A stretch of DNA of 64,000 nucleotides from Tessaracoccus lacteus (GTDB lineage: Bacteria > Actinomycetota > Actinomycetes > Propionibacteriales > Propionibacteriaceae): contig NZ_CP123967.1 of assembly GCF_029917005.1 (NCBI RefSeq), positions 1,240,001 to 1,304,000 of the forward strand, read 5' to 3'. The notes under the pieces were generated by a model. The model ran no database searches. It saw only the letters and a list, made by a program, of their open reading frames with translations, and had not been told where the DNA came from. Position 1 is the first letter of the stretch. The number at the start of each line of letters is the position of its first letter. Shown here piece by piece: positions 28,947 through 36,680 of the stretch. The translations under genes and the position numbers were made by a program.

Positions 28947-29669
28947 TCAGGGAACGGGATCCGGCTCCGCCGCGCGGCCGGCGTAGGACGGCTCGAGCCG
29001 CTTCACGACCCGGATCACCCGGTACGTGACGGGCAGGAAGGCGGCCTCCACGCCGACCTTCCACAGGTAGCCGACCAGGATGTAGTTGACCATCGTCGCG
29101 CCCGAGATGACGCCGCCGAAGGCGATGAGGCAGAACAGGATGGTGTCAGCCGCCTCACCGACGACCGTCGAGCCGAGCAGGCGTGCCCACAGCGACCGCT
29201 CGTCGGTGCGCTCCTTGAGCTTCACCAGCACCCACGCGTTCAGCAGCTGGCCGGCCAGGTAGCCAACCAGCGACGCGACGACGATCCGCGGGACGAAGCC
29301 CAGCACCGCCAGGAACGCCTCCTGGTTCGCGTAGTCTGCGGCCGGCGGCAGCGCCCCGACCACCACGAAGGTCAGCGACGCCAGGACGGACACTGCGAAC
29401 CCCAGGAAGATGGCCCGCCTGGCACCGCGCAGCCCGTAGACCTCGGCGAGCACGTCGCCCAGCACGTAGGTCAGCGGGAACAGCAGGGCGCCGCCGTCGG
29501 TGATGAGAGGCAGCAGCGGGAACCCCCACAGCGTCAGCTCCGGCCCGAGCTGGATCAGCTTCGTCGCGGCGATGTTCGAGATCAGCAGCAGCGCGCAGAA
29601 CAGGGCCACGACGATGTCGAAGATGCCGCGGGGACTCTCGGCGAAACGGGTGCGTGAGGTGGGCGTCAC
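28947..29669 (-). CDS. Queuosine-precursor transporter (YhhQ/VUT family)
   Basis: Protein of 240 residues with about six membrane helices. Family features: LLISNIAATKLI near the N-terminus; TDGGALLFPLTYVLGDVLAEVYG, the hallmark of the family; and STVVGEAADTILFCLIAFGG. E. coli YhhQ imports preQ0/preQ1, and related ECF-type proteins do likewise. The proximity of tgt supports queuosine salvage. GTG 29669 is preceded by TAGGAT ending 7 nt upstream, so the transcript is probably leaderless. Confidence 0.88.
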   Translation of the reverse strand: MTPTSRTRFAESPRGIFDIVVALFCALLLISNIAATKLIQLGPELTLWGFPLLPLITDGGALLFPLTYVLGDVLAEVYGLRGARRAIFLGFAVSVLASLTFVVVGALPPAADYANQEAFLAVLGFVPRIVVASLVGYLAGQLLNAWVLVKLKERTDERSLWARLLGSTVVGEAADTILFCLIAFGGVISGATMVNYILVGYLWKVGVEAAFLPVTYRVIRVVKRLEPSYAGRAAEPDPVP

Positions 29670-29676
29670 GGGTCAG

Positions 29677-29682
29677 ATCCTA
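29677..29682 (-). promoter_or_regulatory. -10 element of leaderless yhhQ-like gene
   Basis: TAGGAT on the minus strand, then 7 nt, then GTG at 29669; no Shine-Dalgarno. Confidence 0.5.
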
Positions 29683-29798
29683 CGGCCGACGCGCCGCGCG
29701 GCCTCATCGGGACCCTCCGCTCCGGCGACGCGGAGGCCTGATCGGAGGGGAATGCGCGACGCTCGGGGGTTTCGCCTGAACCTGTCGCCCGGGGGTGG

Positions 29799-29804
29799 CA
29801 GACT
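29799..29804 (+). promoter_or_regulatory. Candidate -10 for leaderless DUF5709 gene
   Basis: CAGACT, 6 nt, then ATG 29811. It lacks the T at position 1 but keeps the A and final T and the exact distance; no Shine-Dalgarno. Confidence 0.4.
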
Positions 29805-29810
29805 CAGCAC

Positions 29811-30239
29811 ATGAGCGAAGAATTCGGAGACGGCATCCCCGAGGGATCGGAGCAACTCGACCAGCTTCAGCGGTCTGACTCGCTGATCGACCGCGGCGTC
29901 GACGACGTGCTGGACGAGGGCTACATCGCCCCGGACAACTGGTCGCCCGCCCAGGGCTTCGGCAACACGCCTGAGGAGATGCGTCAGGGGGAGACCCTCG
30001 AGCAGCGCATCAGGCAGGAGATCCCCGAGCCCGTCCCGGATGTCGAGAACTGGAACCCCAACAACGAGAAGCGTGAGGTCGGAGCCGAGCGGGCCGGCCG
30101 GCTGATGCACGTGCAGGGGAGCGGCCGGGAGGACACGCTCGGCGTGGATGTCGGCATCAGCGGCGGCGCGGCGTCGGCCGAGGAGGCTGCGATGCACATC
30201 ATCTCGGACGACCAGAGCGACGACGACATCATCGAATGA
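29811..30239 (+). CDS. DUF5709-family acidic protein
   Basis: Protein of 142 residues, strongly acidic (ends SDDQSDDDIIE). Recognisable DUF5709 features: LIDRGVDDVLDEGYIAPD, then EEMRQGETLEQRIRQEIPE, then ERAGRLM, then VDVGISGGAASAEEAAMHII. Small, soluble, probably partly disordered. The family is actinobacterial and of unknown function. Monocistronic by position, upstream of phoH. Confidence 0.82.
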   Translation: MSEEFGDGIPEGSEQLDQLQRSDSLIDRGVDDVLDEGYIAPDNWSPAQGFGNTPEEMRQGETLEQRIRQEIPEPVPDVENWNPNNEKREVGAERAGRLMHVQGSGREDTLGVDVGISGGAASAEEAAMHIISDDQSDDDIIE

Positions 30240-30308
30240 GCCGGGCCGCGCCCCGGTAGTAAGCTGGGACGCCGGGCGAGAGACGCCCACACCGACCAGG
30301 AGTGAACC

Positions 30309-31313
30309 CTGAACAGCAGCAACGCACCCGGCCTGCAGCTCGCGACCCGCACCGTGATGGTGCCGAGCTCGATCGACATGGTCACCCTGCTCGGCCCGAG
30401 CGACGCCTTCCTGCGGATCCTCGAGGACCAGCTGGCCGCCGACATCCACGTGCGCGGCGCGCGGGTCACGATCAGCGGCGCCGCCGACCAGGTCGCGAAG
30501 GCGGCGGAGATCGTCACCGAACTCGTCACCATCCTGCGCACCGGTCAGGGGCTGACCAGCGAGACCGTCGAGCGCGTCATCGGCATGGCGGACGACCCGC
30601 ACGCGGCCGCCGCCGAGATCCTGACGCAGAACATCGTCAGTTCGCGCGGGCGGGCCGTGCGTCCCAAGACGCTCAACCAGAAGCGGTACGTCGACGCGAT
30701 CGACCGCCACACCGTCGTGTTCGGCATCGGGCCCGCGGGCACCGGCAAGACCTACCTCGCCATGGCGAAGGCGGTGCAGGCCCTCCAGAACAAGGAGGTC
30801 AGCCGCATCATCCTGACGCGCCCCGCGATCGAGGCGGGGGAACGTCTCGGGTTCCTGCCCGGCACGCTGAACGACAAGATCGACCCCTACCTGAGGCCGC
30901 TCTACGATGCGCTGCACGACATGGTCGAGCCCGACTCGGTGCCGAAGCTCCTGACGTCCGGGACGGTGGAGGTCGCGCCGCTGGCCTACATGCGCGGACG
31001 CACGCTCAACGACGCGTTCATTATCCTCGACGAGGCGCAGAACACGTCGATGGAGCAGATGAAGATGTTCCTCACGCGACTCGGCTTCGGCTCGAAGATC
31101 GTCGTCACGGGCGACGTCACCCAGATCGACCTGCCCGGCGGCACCCGCTCGGGGCTCCGGGGCGTGCAGGACGTCCTCGACGGCGTCGACGACATCGCCT
31201 TCTGCACGCTGACGTCGCGCGACGTCGTGCGGCACAAGCTCGTCGGCCGGATCGTCGCCGCCTACGACCAGTTCGAGAGTCTCAACCAGCCACGGGAGCA
31301 GCACCGCCGATGA
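30309..31313 (+). CDS. phoH: PhoH-family ATPase
   Basis: The core is clear: Walker A GPAGTGKTY, then ILTRPAIEAGERLGFLPG, Walker B FIILDEAQNT, and VTGDVTQIDLPGG. The start is unusual. The only in-frame ATG/GTG codons (30354, 30357) would cut into the first strand (TRTVMVPSSIDMV) and lack a Shine-Dalgarno. AGGAG (30298-30302) sits 6 nt before an in-frame CTG at 30309, and a stop is at 30303, so CTG 30309 is proposed (334 residues); 30354 is the conservative alternative. PhoH proteins are RNA-linked ATPases or helicases, and the phoH-ybeY pairing suggests a role in RNA or ribosome maturation. Coupled to ybeY (ATGA). Confidence 0.9.
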   Translation: MNSSNAPGLQLATRTVMVPSSIDMVTLLGPSDAFLRILEDQLAADIHVRGARVTISGAADQVAKAAEIVTELVTILRTGQGLTSETVERVIGMADDPHAAAAEILTQNIVSSRGRAVRPKTLNQKRYVDAIDRHTVVFGIGPAGTGKTYLAMAKAVQALQNKEVSRIILTRPAIEAGERLGFLPGTLNDKIDPYLRPLYDALHDMVEPDSVPKLLTSGTVEVAPLAYMRGRTLNDAFIILDEAQNTSMEQMKMFLTRLGFGSKIVVTGDVTQIDLPGGTRSGLRGVQDVLDGVDDIAFCTLTSRDVVRHKLVGRIVAAYDQFESLNQPREQHRR

Positions 31314-31762
31314 TCGACATCAACAACGAGTCCGGCCTCGAGGCCGACGAGCTGGGGCTGGTGGCGCTCGCGCGCTTCGCGCTGGCGCAGCTGCGCATCC
31401 ACCCGCAGGCCGACCTGTCGATCCTGCTGGTCGACGAGAAGACCATGGAGGACTACCACGAACGGTTCATGGACCTCCCCGGCCCGACCGACGTGATGAG
31501 CTTCCCCATGGACGAGCTCCGCGCGCCGGCCGAGGATGAGGAGCCTCCGAGCGGTCTGCTCGGCGACATCGTGCTGTGCCCCGCCGTCACAGCCAGACAG
31601 GCGGCCGAGAACGGACGCCTCCCGAACGCCGAGGCCGAGTACCTGCTCATCCACGGGCTGCTGCACCTGCTCGGGCACGACCATGCCGAGCCGGAGGAGA
31701 AGGCCGTCATGTTCGGGCTCAACGACAAGATCATCGCCGCCTGGGAACTGGCCCGCCCGTGA
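31310..31762 (+). CDS. ybeY: Endoribonuclease YbeY
   Basis: Protein of 150 residues, starting in an ATGA overlap with phoH. The zinc motif is HGLLHLLGHDH (H-x3-H-x5-H), preceded by GPTDVMSFP and LGDIVLC. YbeY is a metal-dependent RNase involved in 16S rRNA 3' maturation and ribosome quality control. It is in the conserved phoH-ybeY-corC-era order, and its stop overlaps the next GTG. Confidence 0.95.
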   Translation: MIDINNESGLEADELGLVALARFALAQLRIHPQADLSILLVDEKTMEDYHERFMDLPGPTDVMSFPMDELRAPAEDEEPPSGLLGDIVLCPAVTARQAAENGRLPNAEAEYLLIHGLLHLLGHDHAEPEEKAVMFGLNDKIIAAWELARP

Positions 31763-33075
31763 CACAGGCCGAATGGATCCAGGTCATCGGCGCGCTCGTG
31801 TGCGCCGTCGCCGCCTCCCTCCTGGCCGCCGTGGAGACCGCATTGAGCGTCATCAAGGGCTCCAGGGCCGAGCGGCTCGTCGAGCAGGGATCCCGCGGCG
31901 CCGAGCGCATCCGGCTCATCGCGGCCGACCCCGCACCGTCGATCAACGCGGTGATGTTCACGCGCGCCGCCTTCGAGACCGCCTCGATCGTGCTGGCGGC
32001 CATCGTGATGTTCACGCAGTTCTCGGCCGACTGGGTGCGCGCCCTGGTGACGATCGCCATCATGCTCACGGTGTCGTTCATCCTGTGGGGGGTGGCCCCG
32101 CGCACGCTGGGCAGGCAGAACCCCGAGAAGACGCTCACCATCTTCGGCCCGCTGGTCACCGGCCTCACCACCGTGCTTGGCCCCGTCGCGCAGCTGATGA
32201 TCCTCATCGGCAACGCGTTGACCCCGGGTCGCGGGTACGCGGACGGGCCGTTCGCGAGCGAGGCCGAGCTGCGCGACCTCGTCGACATCGCCGAGGCGAA
32301 CGAGGTCATCGAGGCCGGCGAGTCCAAGATGATCCACTCGGTCTTCGAACTGGGCGACACGATCGTCAAGGAGGTCATGGTCCCGCGCACCGACATGGTG
32401 TACGTGACCCGCGACAAGACGCTGCGCCAGCTGCTGAGCCTCGCCCTGCGCTCGGGCTTCTCGCGCATCCCCGTCATCGGCAAGGACCTCGACGACATCC
32501 TCGGGGTCGTGTACCTCAAGGACGTGTCCAAGCGCATCTACGACTTCCCCGACGCGGAGCGGCAGGAGAGTGTGGGCGACATCATGCGGCCCGCCGCGTT
32601 CTGCCCCGACTCCAAGCCGGTCAGCGAGCTCCTGCACGACATGCAGCTCAGCCACTCGCACCTCGTCGTCGTGATCGACGAGTTCGGCGGCACAGCGGGG
32701 CTGGCGACGATCGAGGACATCCTCGAGGAGATCGTCGGCGAGATCGTCGACGAGTACGACACCGATCAGCCCGCGGTCCAGGACCTGGGGGAGGGACGGT
32801 TCCGCGTCTCGGCGCGGCTTCCCGTCGACGAGCTCGGCGCCCTGTTCGACGAGAGGATCGACGACGACGACGTCGAGACCGTCGGCGGGCTGATGGCCAA
32901 GCAACTCAACCTCGTGCCCATTCCCGGATCGCGCACCGTGGTGAGCGACATCGAACTGATCGCCGACCGGGCGATCGGCCGCCGCCACCAGATCGGCACC
33001 GTCCTGGCCCGCAGGCTCAGCGACGAGGAGCTCGCGGAACTCCGCGGCGAAGAAGGAGAACCCGAAGATGACTGA
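31759..33075 (+). CDS. Hemolysin-C/CorC-family membrane protein (CNNM + CBS domains)
   Basis: GTG 31759 overlaps the ybeY stop; 438 residues. The N-terminal CNNM domain has about four membrane helices (IGALVCAVAASLLAAVETAL to about residue 150). Two CBS domains follow (VMVPRTDMVYV..., MRPAAFCPDSKPVSELL...), then EFGGTAGLATIEDILEEIVGEI and a CorC_HlyC domain. The family is linked to Mg/Co export; the hemolysin name is historical. It overlaps era by 8 bp. Confidence 0.92.
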   Translation: MTQAEWIQVIGALVCAVAASLLAAVETALSVIKGSRAERLVEQGSRGAERIRLIAADPAPSINAVMFTRAAFETASIVLAAIVMFTQFSADWVRALVTIAIMLTVSFILWGVAPRTLGRQNPEKTLTIFGPLVTGLTTVLGPVAQLMILIGNALTPGRGYADGPFASEAELRDLVDIAEANEVIEAGESKMIHSVFELGDTIVKEVMVPRTDMVYVTRDKTLRQLLSLALRSGFSRIPVIGKDLDDILGVVYLKDVSKRIYDFPDAERQESVGDIMRPAAFCPDSKPVSELLHDMQLSHSHLVVVIDEFGGTAGLATIEDILEEIVGEIVDEYDTDQPAVQDLGEGRFRVSARLPVDELGALFDERIDDDDVETVGGLMAKQLNLVPIPGSRTVVSDIELIADRAIGRRHQIGTVLARRLSDEELAELRGEEGEPEDD

Positions 33076-33994
33076 CACCGCATTCCACTCGGGCTTCGCC
33101 TGCTTCGTGGGGCGCCCGAACGCCGGCAAGTCGACGCTGACCAACGCGCTCGTCGGCCAGAAGATCGCCATCGCCTCCAGCAAGCCGCAGACCACGCGCC
33201 ACGCGGTGCGCGGCATCATCACGCGCGACGACGGGCAGCTCGTCCTCATCGACACCCCCGGGCTCCACCGCCCCCGCACGCTGCTGGGCCAGCGCCTCAA
33301 CGACCTCGTCTACGAGACCTGGAGCGAGGTCGACGTCGTCGGCGTCTGCCTGCCCTGCGACCAGCGCATCGGCCCCGGCGACAAGTTCATCATCTCCGAG
33401 ATCGCCAAGCTGCCGAAGAAGCCGACGCTCATCGCGCTGGCCACCAAGACCGACCTCGTGACGAAGGAGCGGCAGCTGTCGCACCTGGTGGACGTCGCCG
33501 CCGTGGCAGAGGAGCTCGGCGTCACGTGGGCAGAGGTCATCCCCTGCTCCGCGACGGCGGGGGACCAGGTCGACACCGTGCGCGACGTCCTCATCTCGCT
33601 GCTGCCCGAGGGCCCGGCCTACTACCCGGACGGCGAGATCACCGACGAGCCCGAGGAGACGCTGATCGCGGAGCTGATCCGCGAGGCCGCTCTGGAAGGC
33701 GTCCGCGACGAGCTGCCCCACTCCATCGCCGTCGTCATCGACGAGATCATGCCGCGCCCCGACCGCCCGGAGGACAAGCCGTTGACCGACGTGTTTGCGT
33801 CGATCGTCGTCGAGCGGGAGTCCCAGAAGGGCATCATCATCGGCCACAAGGGCGCCCGGCTGCGCGAGATCGGCACGACTGCCCGGGAGCAGATCAACCG
33901 CCTGCTTGGCACCCGAGTGCATCTGAACCTGCACGTCAAGGTGCTCAAGGAATGGCAGCGCGACGCGAAGTACCTGAACCGGCTGGGATTCTGA
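33068..33994 (+). CDS. era: GTPase Era
   Basis: Protein of 308 residues. G1 GRPNAGKST, switch TTRHAVRGI, G3 DTPGLH, G4 ATKTDLV (NKxD variant), and a C-terminal KH domain with GxxG in IIIGHKGARLREIG. Era binds the 3' end of 16S rRNA and assists 30S assembly. It ends the phoH-ybeY-corC-era operon. A repeat array starts 8 bp after the stop. Confidence 0.96.
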   Translation: MTDTAFHSGFACFVGRPNAGKSTLTNALVGQKIAIASSKPQTTRHAVRGIITRDDGQLVLIDTPGLHRPRTLLGQRLNDLVYETWSEVDVVGVCLPCDQRIGPGDKFIISEIAKLPKKPTLIALATKTDLVTKERQLSHLVDVAAVAEELGVTWAEVIPCSATAGDQVDTVRDVLISLLPEGPAYYPDGEITDEPEETLIAELIREAALEGVRDELPHSIAVVIDEIMPRPDRPEDKPLTDVFASIVVERESQKGIIIGHKGARLREIGTTAREQINRLLGTRVHLNLHVKVLKEWQRDAKYLNRLGF

Positions 33995-34001
33995 CACGCC
34001 C

Positions 34002-34085
34002 CCGGTTCCCTGAGCGCCGTGCCCGGTTCCCCGAGCGCCGTGCCCGGTTCCCCGAGCGCCGTGCCCGGTTCCCCGAGCGCCGTGC
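34002..34085. repeat. 21-bp tandem repeat, four units
   Basis: Four adjacent 21-bp units start with CCGGTTCCC(T/C)GAGCGCC. A fifth partial unit at 34086 runs into the CCCTGAGCTTGTCGAAGGG element. The unit looks like the head of the dispersed repeat copied in tandem. Not coding. Confidence 0.8.
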
Positions 34086-34457
34086 CCGGTTCCCTGAGCT
34101 TGTCGAAGGGCGCCGAGCGGAGCGAGGCGGGCTTTCCGGGTGTAGATGTGTCTCATGGGCGGCGGGTCGCCGGGTTGGGACTGTCCCCTTCGCTGCGCTC
34201 AGGGCGCTTCGACAGGCTCAGCGAACCGGCGTGCTGATCTTTTCGAAGAGCGCCGTGCCCGGTTCCCTGAGCGCTTCGACAAGCTCAGCACAGGCCTGTC
34301 GAAGGGCGCCGTGTCCGGTTCCCTGAGCTTGTCGAAGGGCGTCGAGCGGAGCGAGGCGGTGTTCCGGGTGTAGATGTGTCTCATGGGCGGAGGGTCGCCG
34401 GGTTGGGACTGTCCCCTTCGCTGCGCTCAGGGCGCTTCGACAAGCTCAGCGAACCGG
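34082..34457. repeat. Long direct repeat (about 148 bp, two copies)
   Basis: 34082-34229 recurs at 34310-34457 with a few mismatches and one 1-bp indel. Each copy runs from CCCTGAGCTTGTCGAAGGGC through GGTGTAGATGTGTCTCATGG to CTTCGACA(G/A)GCTCAGCGAACC, so each is bounded by inverted CTTCGACAAGCTCAG elements. The 80 bp between the copies holds further fragments. No gene is seen in 33995-34756. Confidence 0.8.
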
Positions 34458-34519
34458 TTGCCTGAGCTCGGCGAGGGCGCTGAGCCGTCCGGCTGGAGGT
34501 CCGACCGCTCCCGACCTCA

Positions 34520-34642
34520 CAGACGCCACCCTTACGTGCAGACGCCACCCTTCTTCGCACATGCCACCGCCATGGCGGTGGCATCTGTGTCCAGCGGTAG
34601 CGCCTGCACGAAAGGGTGGCGTTTGACGAGAAGGGTGGCGTC
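34520..34642. repeat. Compound inverted repeat with central 24-bp palindrome
   Basis: CAGACGCCACCCTT occurs at 34520 and 34539. A perfect 24-bp palindrome (ATGCCACCGCCA and its complement) is at 34561-34584. AAGGGTGGCGT, the inverse of the first motif, occurs at 34612 and 34631. The order is R-R-palindrome-R'-R'. It resembles a small non-autonomous element or a recombination/regulatory structure; nothing codes. Confidence 0.75.
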
Positions 34643-34756
34643 GGGACAATCCCGAGGGTCGGTGGGCCAGGCGGACAGGCGGACCGGCCGTTCCCATGCT
34701 GAGAAGTCCGGCCATGTCTCTTGCCTCTGCACCCGAGCCGGGTTAATCTCGGCTCC

Positions 34757-34807
34757 GTGCGTGGCAGGCTTCTCCTCCTTGGCCGCCGCAGCGGGGCCCA
34801 GTCCTGA
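34757..34807 (+). CDS. leuL: Leucine leader peptide (attenuator) of leuA
   Basis: A 16-codon frame from GTG 34757 encodes VRGRLLLLGRRSGAQS, with four consecutive leucine codons (CTT CTC CTC CTT, 34769-34780), ending in TGA 72 bp before leuA. Leu-rich leader peptides upstream of leuA are an established ribosome-mediated attenuation device in actinobacteria. A possible -10 (TTAATC, 34743) lies a short distance upstream, which would make the leader almost leaderless. No clear Shine-Dalgarno. Confidence 0.72.
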   Translation: MRGRLLLLGRRSGAQS

Positions 34808-34833
34808 ACGACCAGCCGGCCTCCTCGCTGCGG
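34786..34833 (+). promoter_or_regulatory. Candidate attenuator pairing downstream of the Leu codons
   Basis: CCGCAGCG (34786-34793, inside the leader peptide) can pair with CGCTGCGG (34826-34833). An alternative GCCGG/CCGGC pairing spans 34815-34851. Ribosome position on the leucine codons could decide between them. Structures were judged by eye only. Confidence 0.4.
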
Positions 34834-34879
34834 TGAACTCCCGTGCCCGGCACCACACCCCACCGAGGAACCCGAGGAC

Positions 34880-36625
34880 ATGACCACCACCTTCAACACC
34901 CGCACGCAGTCCGTGCCCACGCAGCAGCCGACGCCGATGCCGGTGCACCGCTACACCCCGTTCCAGCCCGTCGACGTGCCGGACCGCACTTGGCCGACGA
35001 AGCGCATCGAGAAGGCGCCGCGCTGGCTGTCGACCGATCTCCGCGACGGCAACCAGGCGCTCATCGACCCCATGACGCCTGCGCGCAAGATGCGCATGTT
35101 CGAGCTCCTCGTCTCGCTGGGGTTCAAGGAGATCGAGGTCGGCTTCCCGTCGGCCTCGCAGACTGACTTCGACTTCGTCCGCCAGCTCATCGAGGGCGAC
35201 AGGATCCCCGAGGATGTCACGATCTCGGTCCTGACGCAGGCGCGTGAGGACCTGATCTCCCGCACGGCGGAGTCGCTGATCGGGGCTCGAAGCGGCACGA
35301 TCCACATGTACAACGCGACGGCACAGCTGTTCCGCGACGTCGTGTTCCGCATCTCCGAGGCCGAGTGCGTCCAGCTGGCCGTGCACGGCACGGAGACCGT
35401 CATGAAGTACGCGGACAAGTTCCTGGGCGACGTCGAGTTCGGCTACCAGTACTCGCCGGAGATCTTCACGCAGACTCCCACCGACTTCGCCGTCGAGGTC
35501 TGCAATGCCGTCAGCGACGTGTGGCAGCCCGGCGAGGGTCGCGAGATCATCTTCAACCTGCCTGCCACCGTCGAGCGTTCCACGCCCAACACGTACGCCG
35601 ACCAGATCGAGTACTTCATCCGCAACGTCAACAACCGCGAGCACGTCGCGGTGTCGCTGCACCCGCACAACGACCGCGGCACGGCCGTGGCCGCCGCCGA
35701 GCTGGCGCAGATGGCCGGCGCTGACCGCGTCGAGGGCTGCCTGTTCGGCCACGGGGAGCGCACAGGCAACGTCGACCTCCTCACCCTGGCGCTGAACCTG
35801 TACACGCAGGGCGTGGACCCGCAGTTGGACTTCTCCGACATCGACGCCGTACGGCGCACCGTCGAGTACTGCACAGGTCTGCCCGTCCACCCGCGTCACC
35901 CGTACGCCGGCGACCTCGTCTACACGGCCTTCTCCGGCTCCCACCAGGACGCCATCAAGAAGGGCCTCGAGCATCTGGAGGCCGAGGCGCTCAGGGCCGG
36001 CAGCACCGTCGGCGACATGCCGTGGGAGGCGCCGTACCTGCCCATCGACCCGCACGACGTGGGCCGCACGTACGAGGCCGTCATCCGCGTGAACTCGCAG
36101 TCGGGCAAGGGCGGCATGGCCTACCTGATGAAGTCCGAGTACAAGATGGAGCTGCCGCGCCGGCTGCAGATCGAGTTCAGCCGCGTCGTGCAGCAGCACA
36201 CCGATGCCCGCGGCGGCGAGGTGTCCCCGCAGGAGATCATGGACATCTTCACCGACGAGTACCTCAGCGAGGGAGCGTGGAAGCTGATCAGGGAGGGCTC
36301 CACGTCGGCGAACGGCCAGTTCCACGTCGCCGCCGTGGTCGACGGCCCGACGCGCAAGGGCGTCTCCGTCGAGGGTGAGGGCAACGGCCCGCTGTCGGCC
36401 TTCGTCGACGCGCTCAGCCGGGAGGGCGCGAGGATCACCGTGCTCGACTACTCGGAGCACGCGCTCCAGTCCGGCGGCGACGCGAACGCCATCGCCTACG
36501 TCGAGTGTGAGGTCGGCGAGGGCGACGACGCCCAGGTGCTGTGGGGCGTCGGCATCGACCCGAGCATCACATCCGCTTCGAAGAAGGCGATCCTGAGCGC
36601 CCTGAACCGCGCACAGCGCGGCTGA
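34880..36625 (+). CDS. leuA: 2-isopropylmalate synthase
   Basis: Protein of 581 residues, typical of the longer actinobacterial LeuA2 type. Catalytic barrel: STDLRDGNQALIDPMTPARK (metal-binding D), GFKEIEVGFPSASQTDFDFV, SLHPHNDRGTAVAAAEL (HxH metal ligands), and GCLFGHGERTGNVDL. The C-terminal regulatory domain for leucine feedback covers about residues 440-581. First step of leucine biosynthesis, acetyl-CoA plus 2-ketoisovalerate. Preceded by a leucine leader peptide and followed by a strong terminator. Confidence 0.96.
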   Translation: MTTTFNTRTQSVPTQQPTPMPVHRYTPFQPVDVPDRTWPTKRIEKAPRWLSTDLRDGNQALIDPMTPARKMRMFELLVSLGFKEIEVGFPSASQTDFDFVRQLIEGDRIPEDVTISVLTQAREDLISRTAESLIGARSGTIHMYNATAQLFRDVVFRISEAECVQLAVHGTETVMKYADKFLGDVEFGYQYSPEIFTQTPTDFAVEVCNAVSDVWQPGEGREIIFNLPATVERSTPNTYADQIEYFIRNVNNREHVAVSLHPHNDRGTAVAAAELAQMAGADRVEGCLFGHGERTGNVDLLTLALNLYTQGVDPQLDFSDIDAVRRTVEYCTGLPVHPRHPYAGDLVYTAFSGSHQDAIKKGLEHLEAEALRAGSTVGDMPWEAPYLPIDPHDVGRTYEAVIRVNSQSGKGGMAYLMKSEYKMELPRRLQIEFSRVVQQHTDARGGEVSPQEIMDIFTDEYLSEGAWKLIREGSTSANGQFHVAAVVDGPTRKGVSVEGEGNGPLSAFVDALSREGARITVLDYSEHALQSGGDANAIAYVECEVGEGDDAQVLWGVGIDPSITSASKKAILSALNRAQRG

Positions 36626-36644
36626 GCCGCCGCCTGCACGCCCT

Positions 36645-36680
36645 GAATGAGCTGGTCAGCCGAGGCTGACCAGCTCATTC
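36645..36680. terminator. Bidirectional terminator between leuA and the transglutaminase-like gene
   Basis: A perfect 16-bp stem (GAATGAGCTGGTCAGC and its complement at 36665-36680) with a 4-nt loop. On the minus strand the stem includes the last codons and stop of the transglutaminase-like gene. Confidence 0.85.

Noticed and set aside
34002-34457. Repeat array considered as a CRISPR
   Set aside because: The 21-bp units are directly adjacent with no spacers, and no cas genes are present.
34640-34880. T-box leader upstream of leuA
   Set aside because: No T-box core sequence or specifier loop was recognised. The Leu-codon leader peptide explains the region better.
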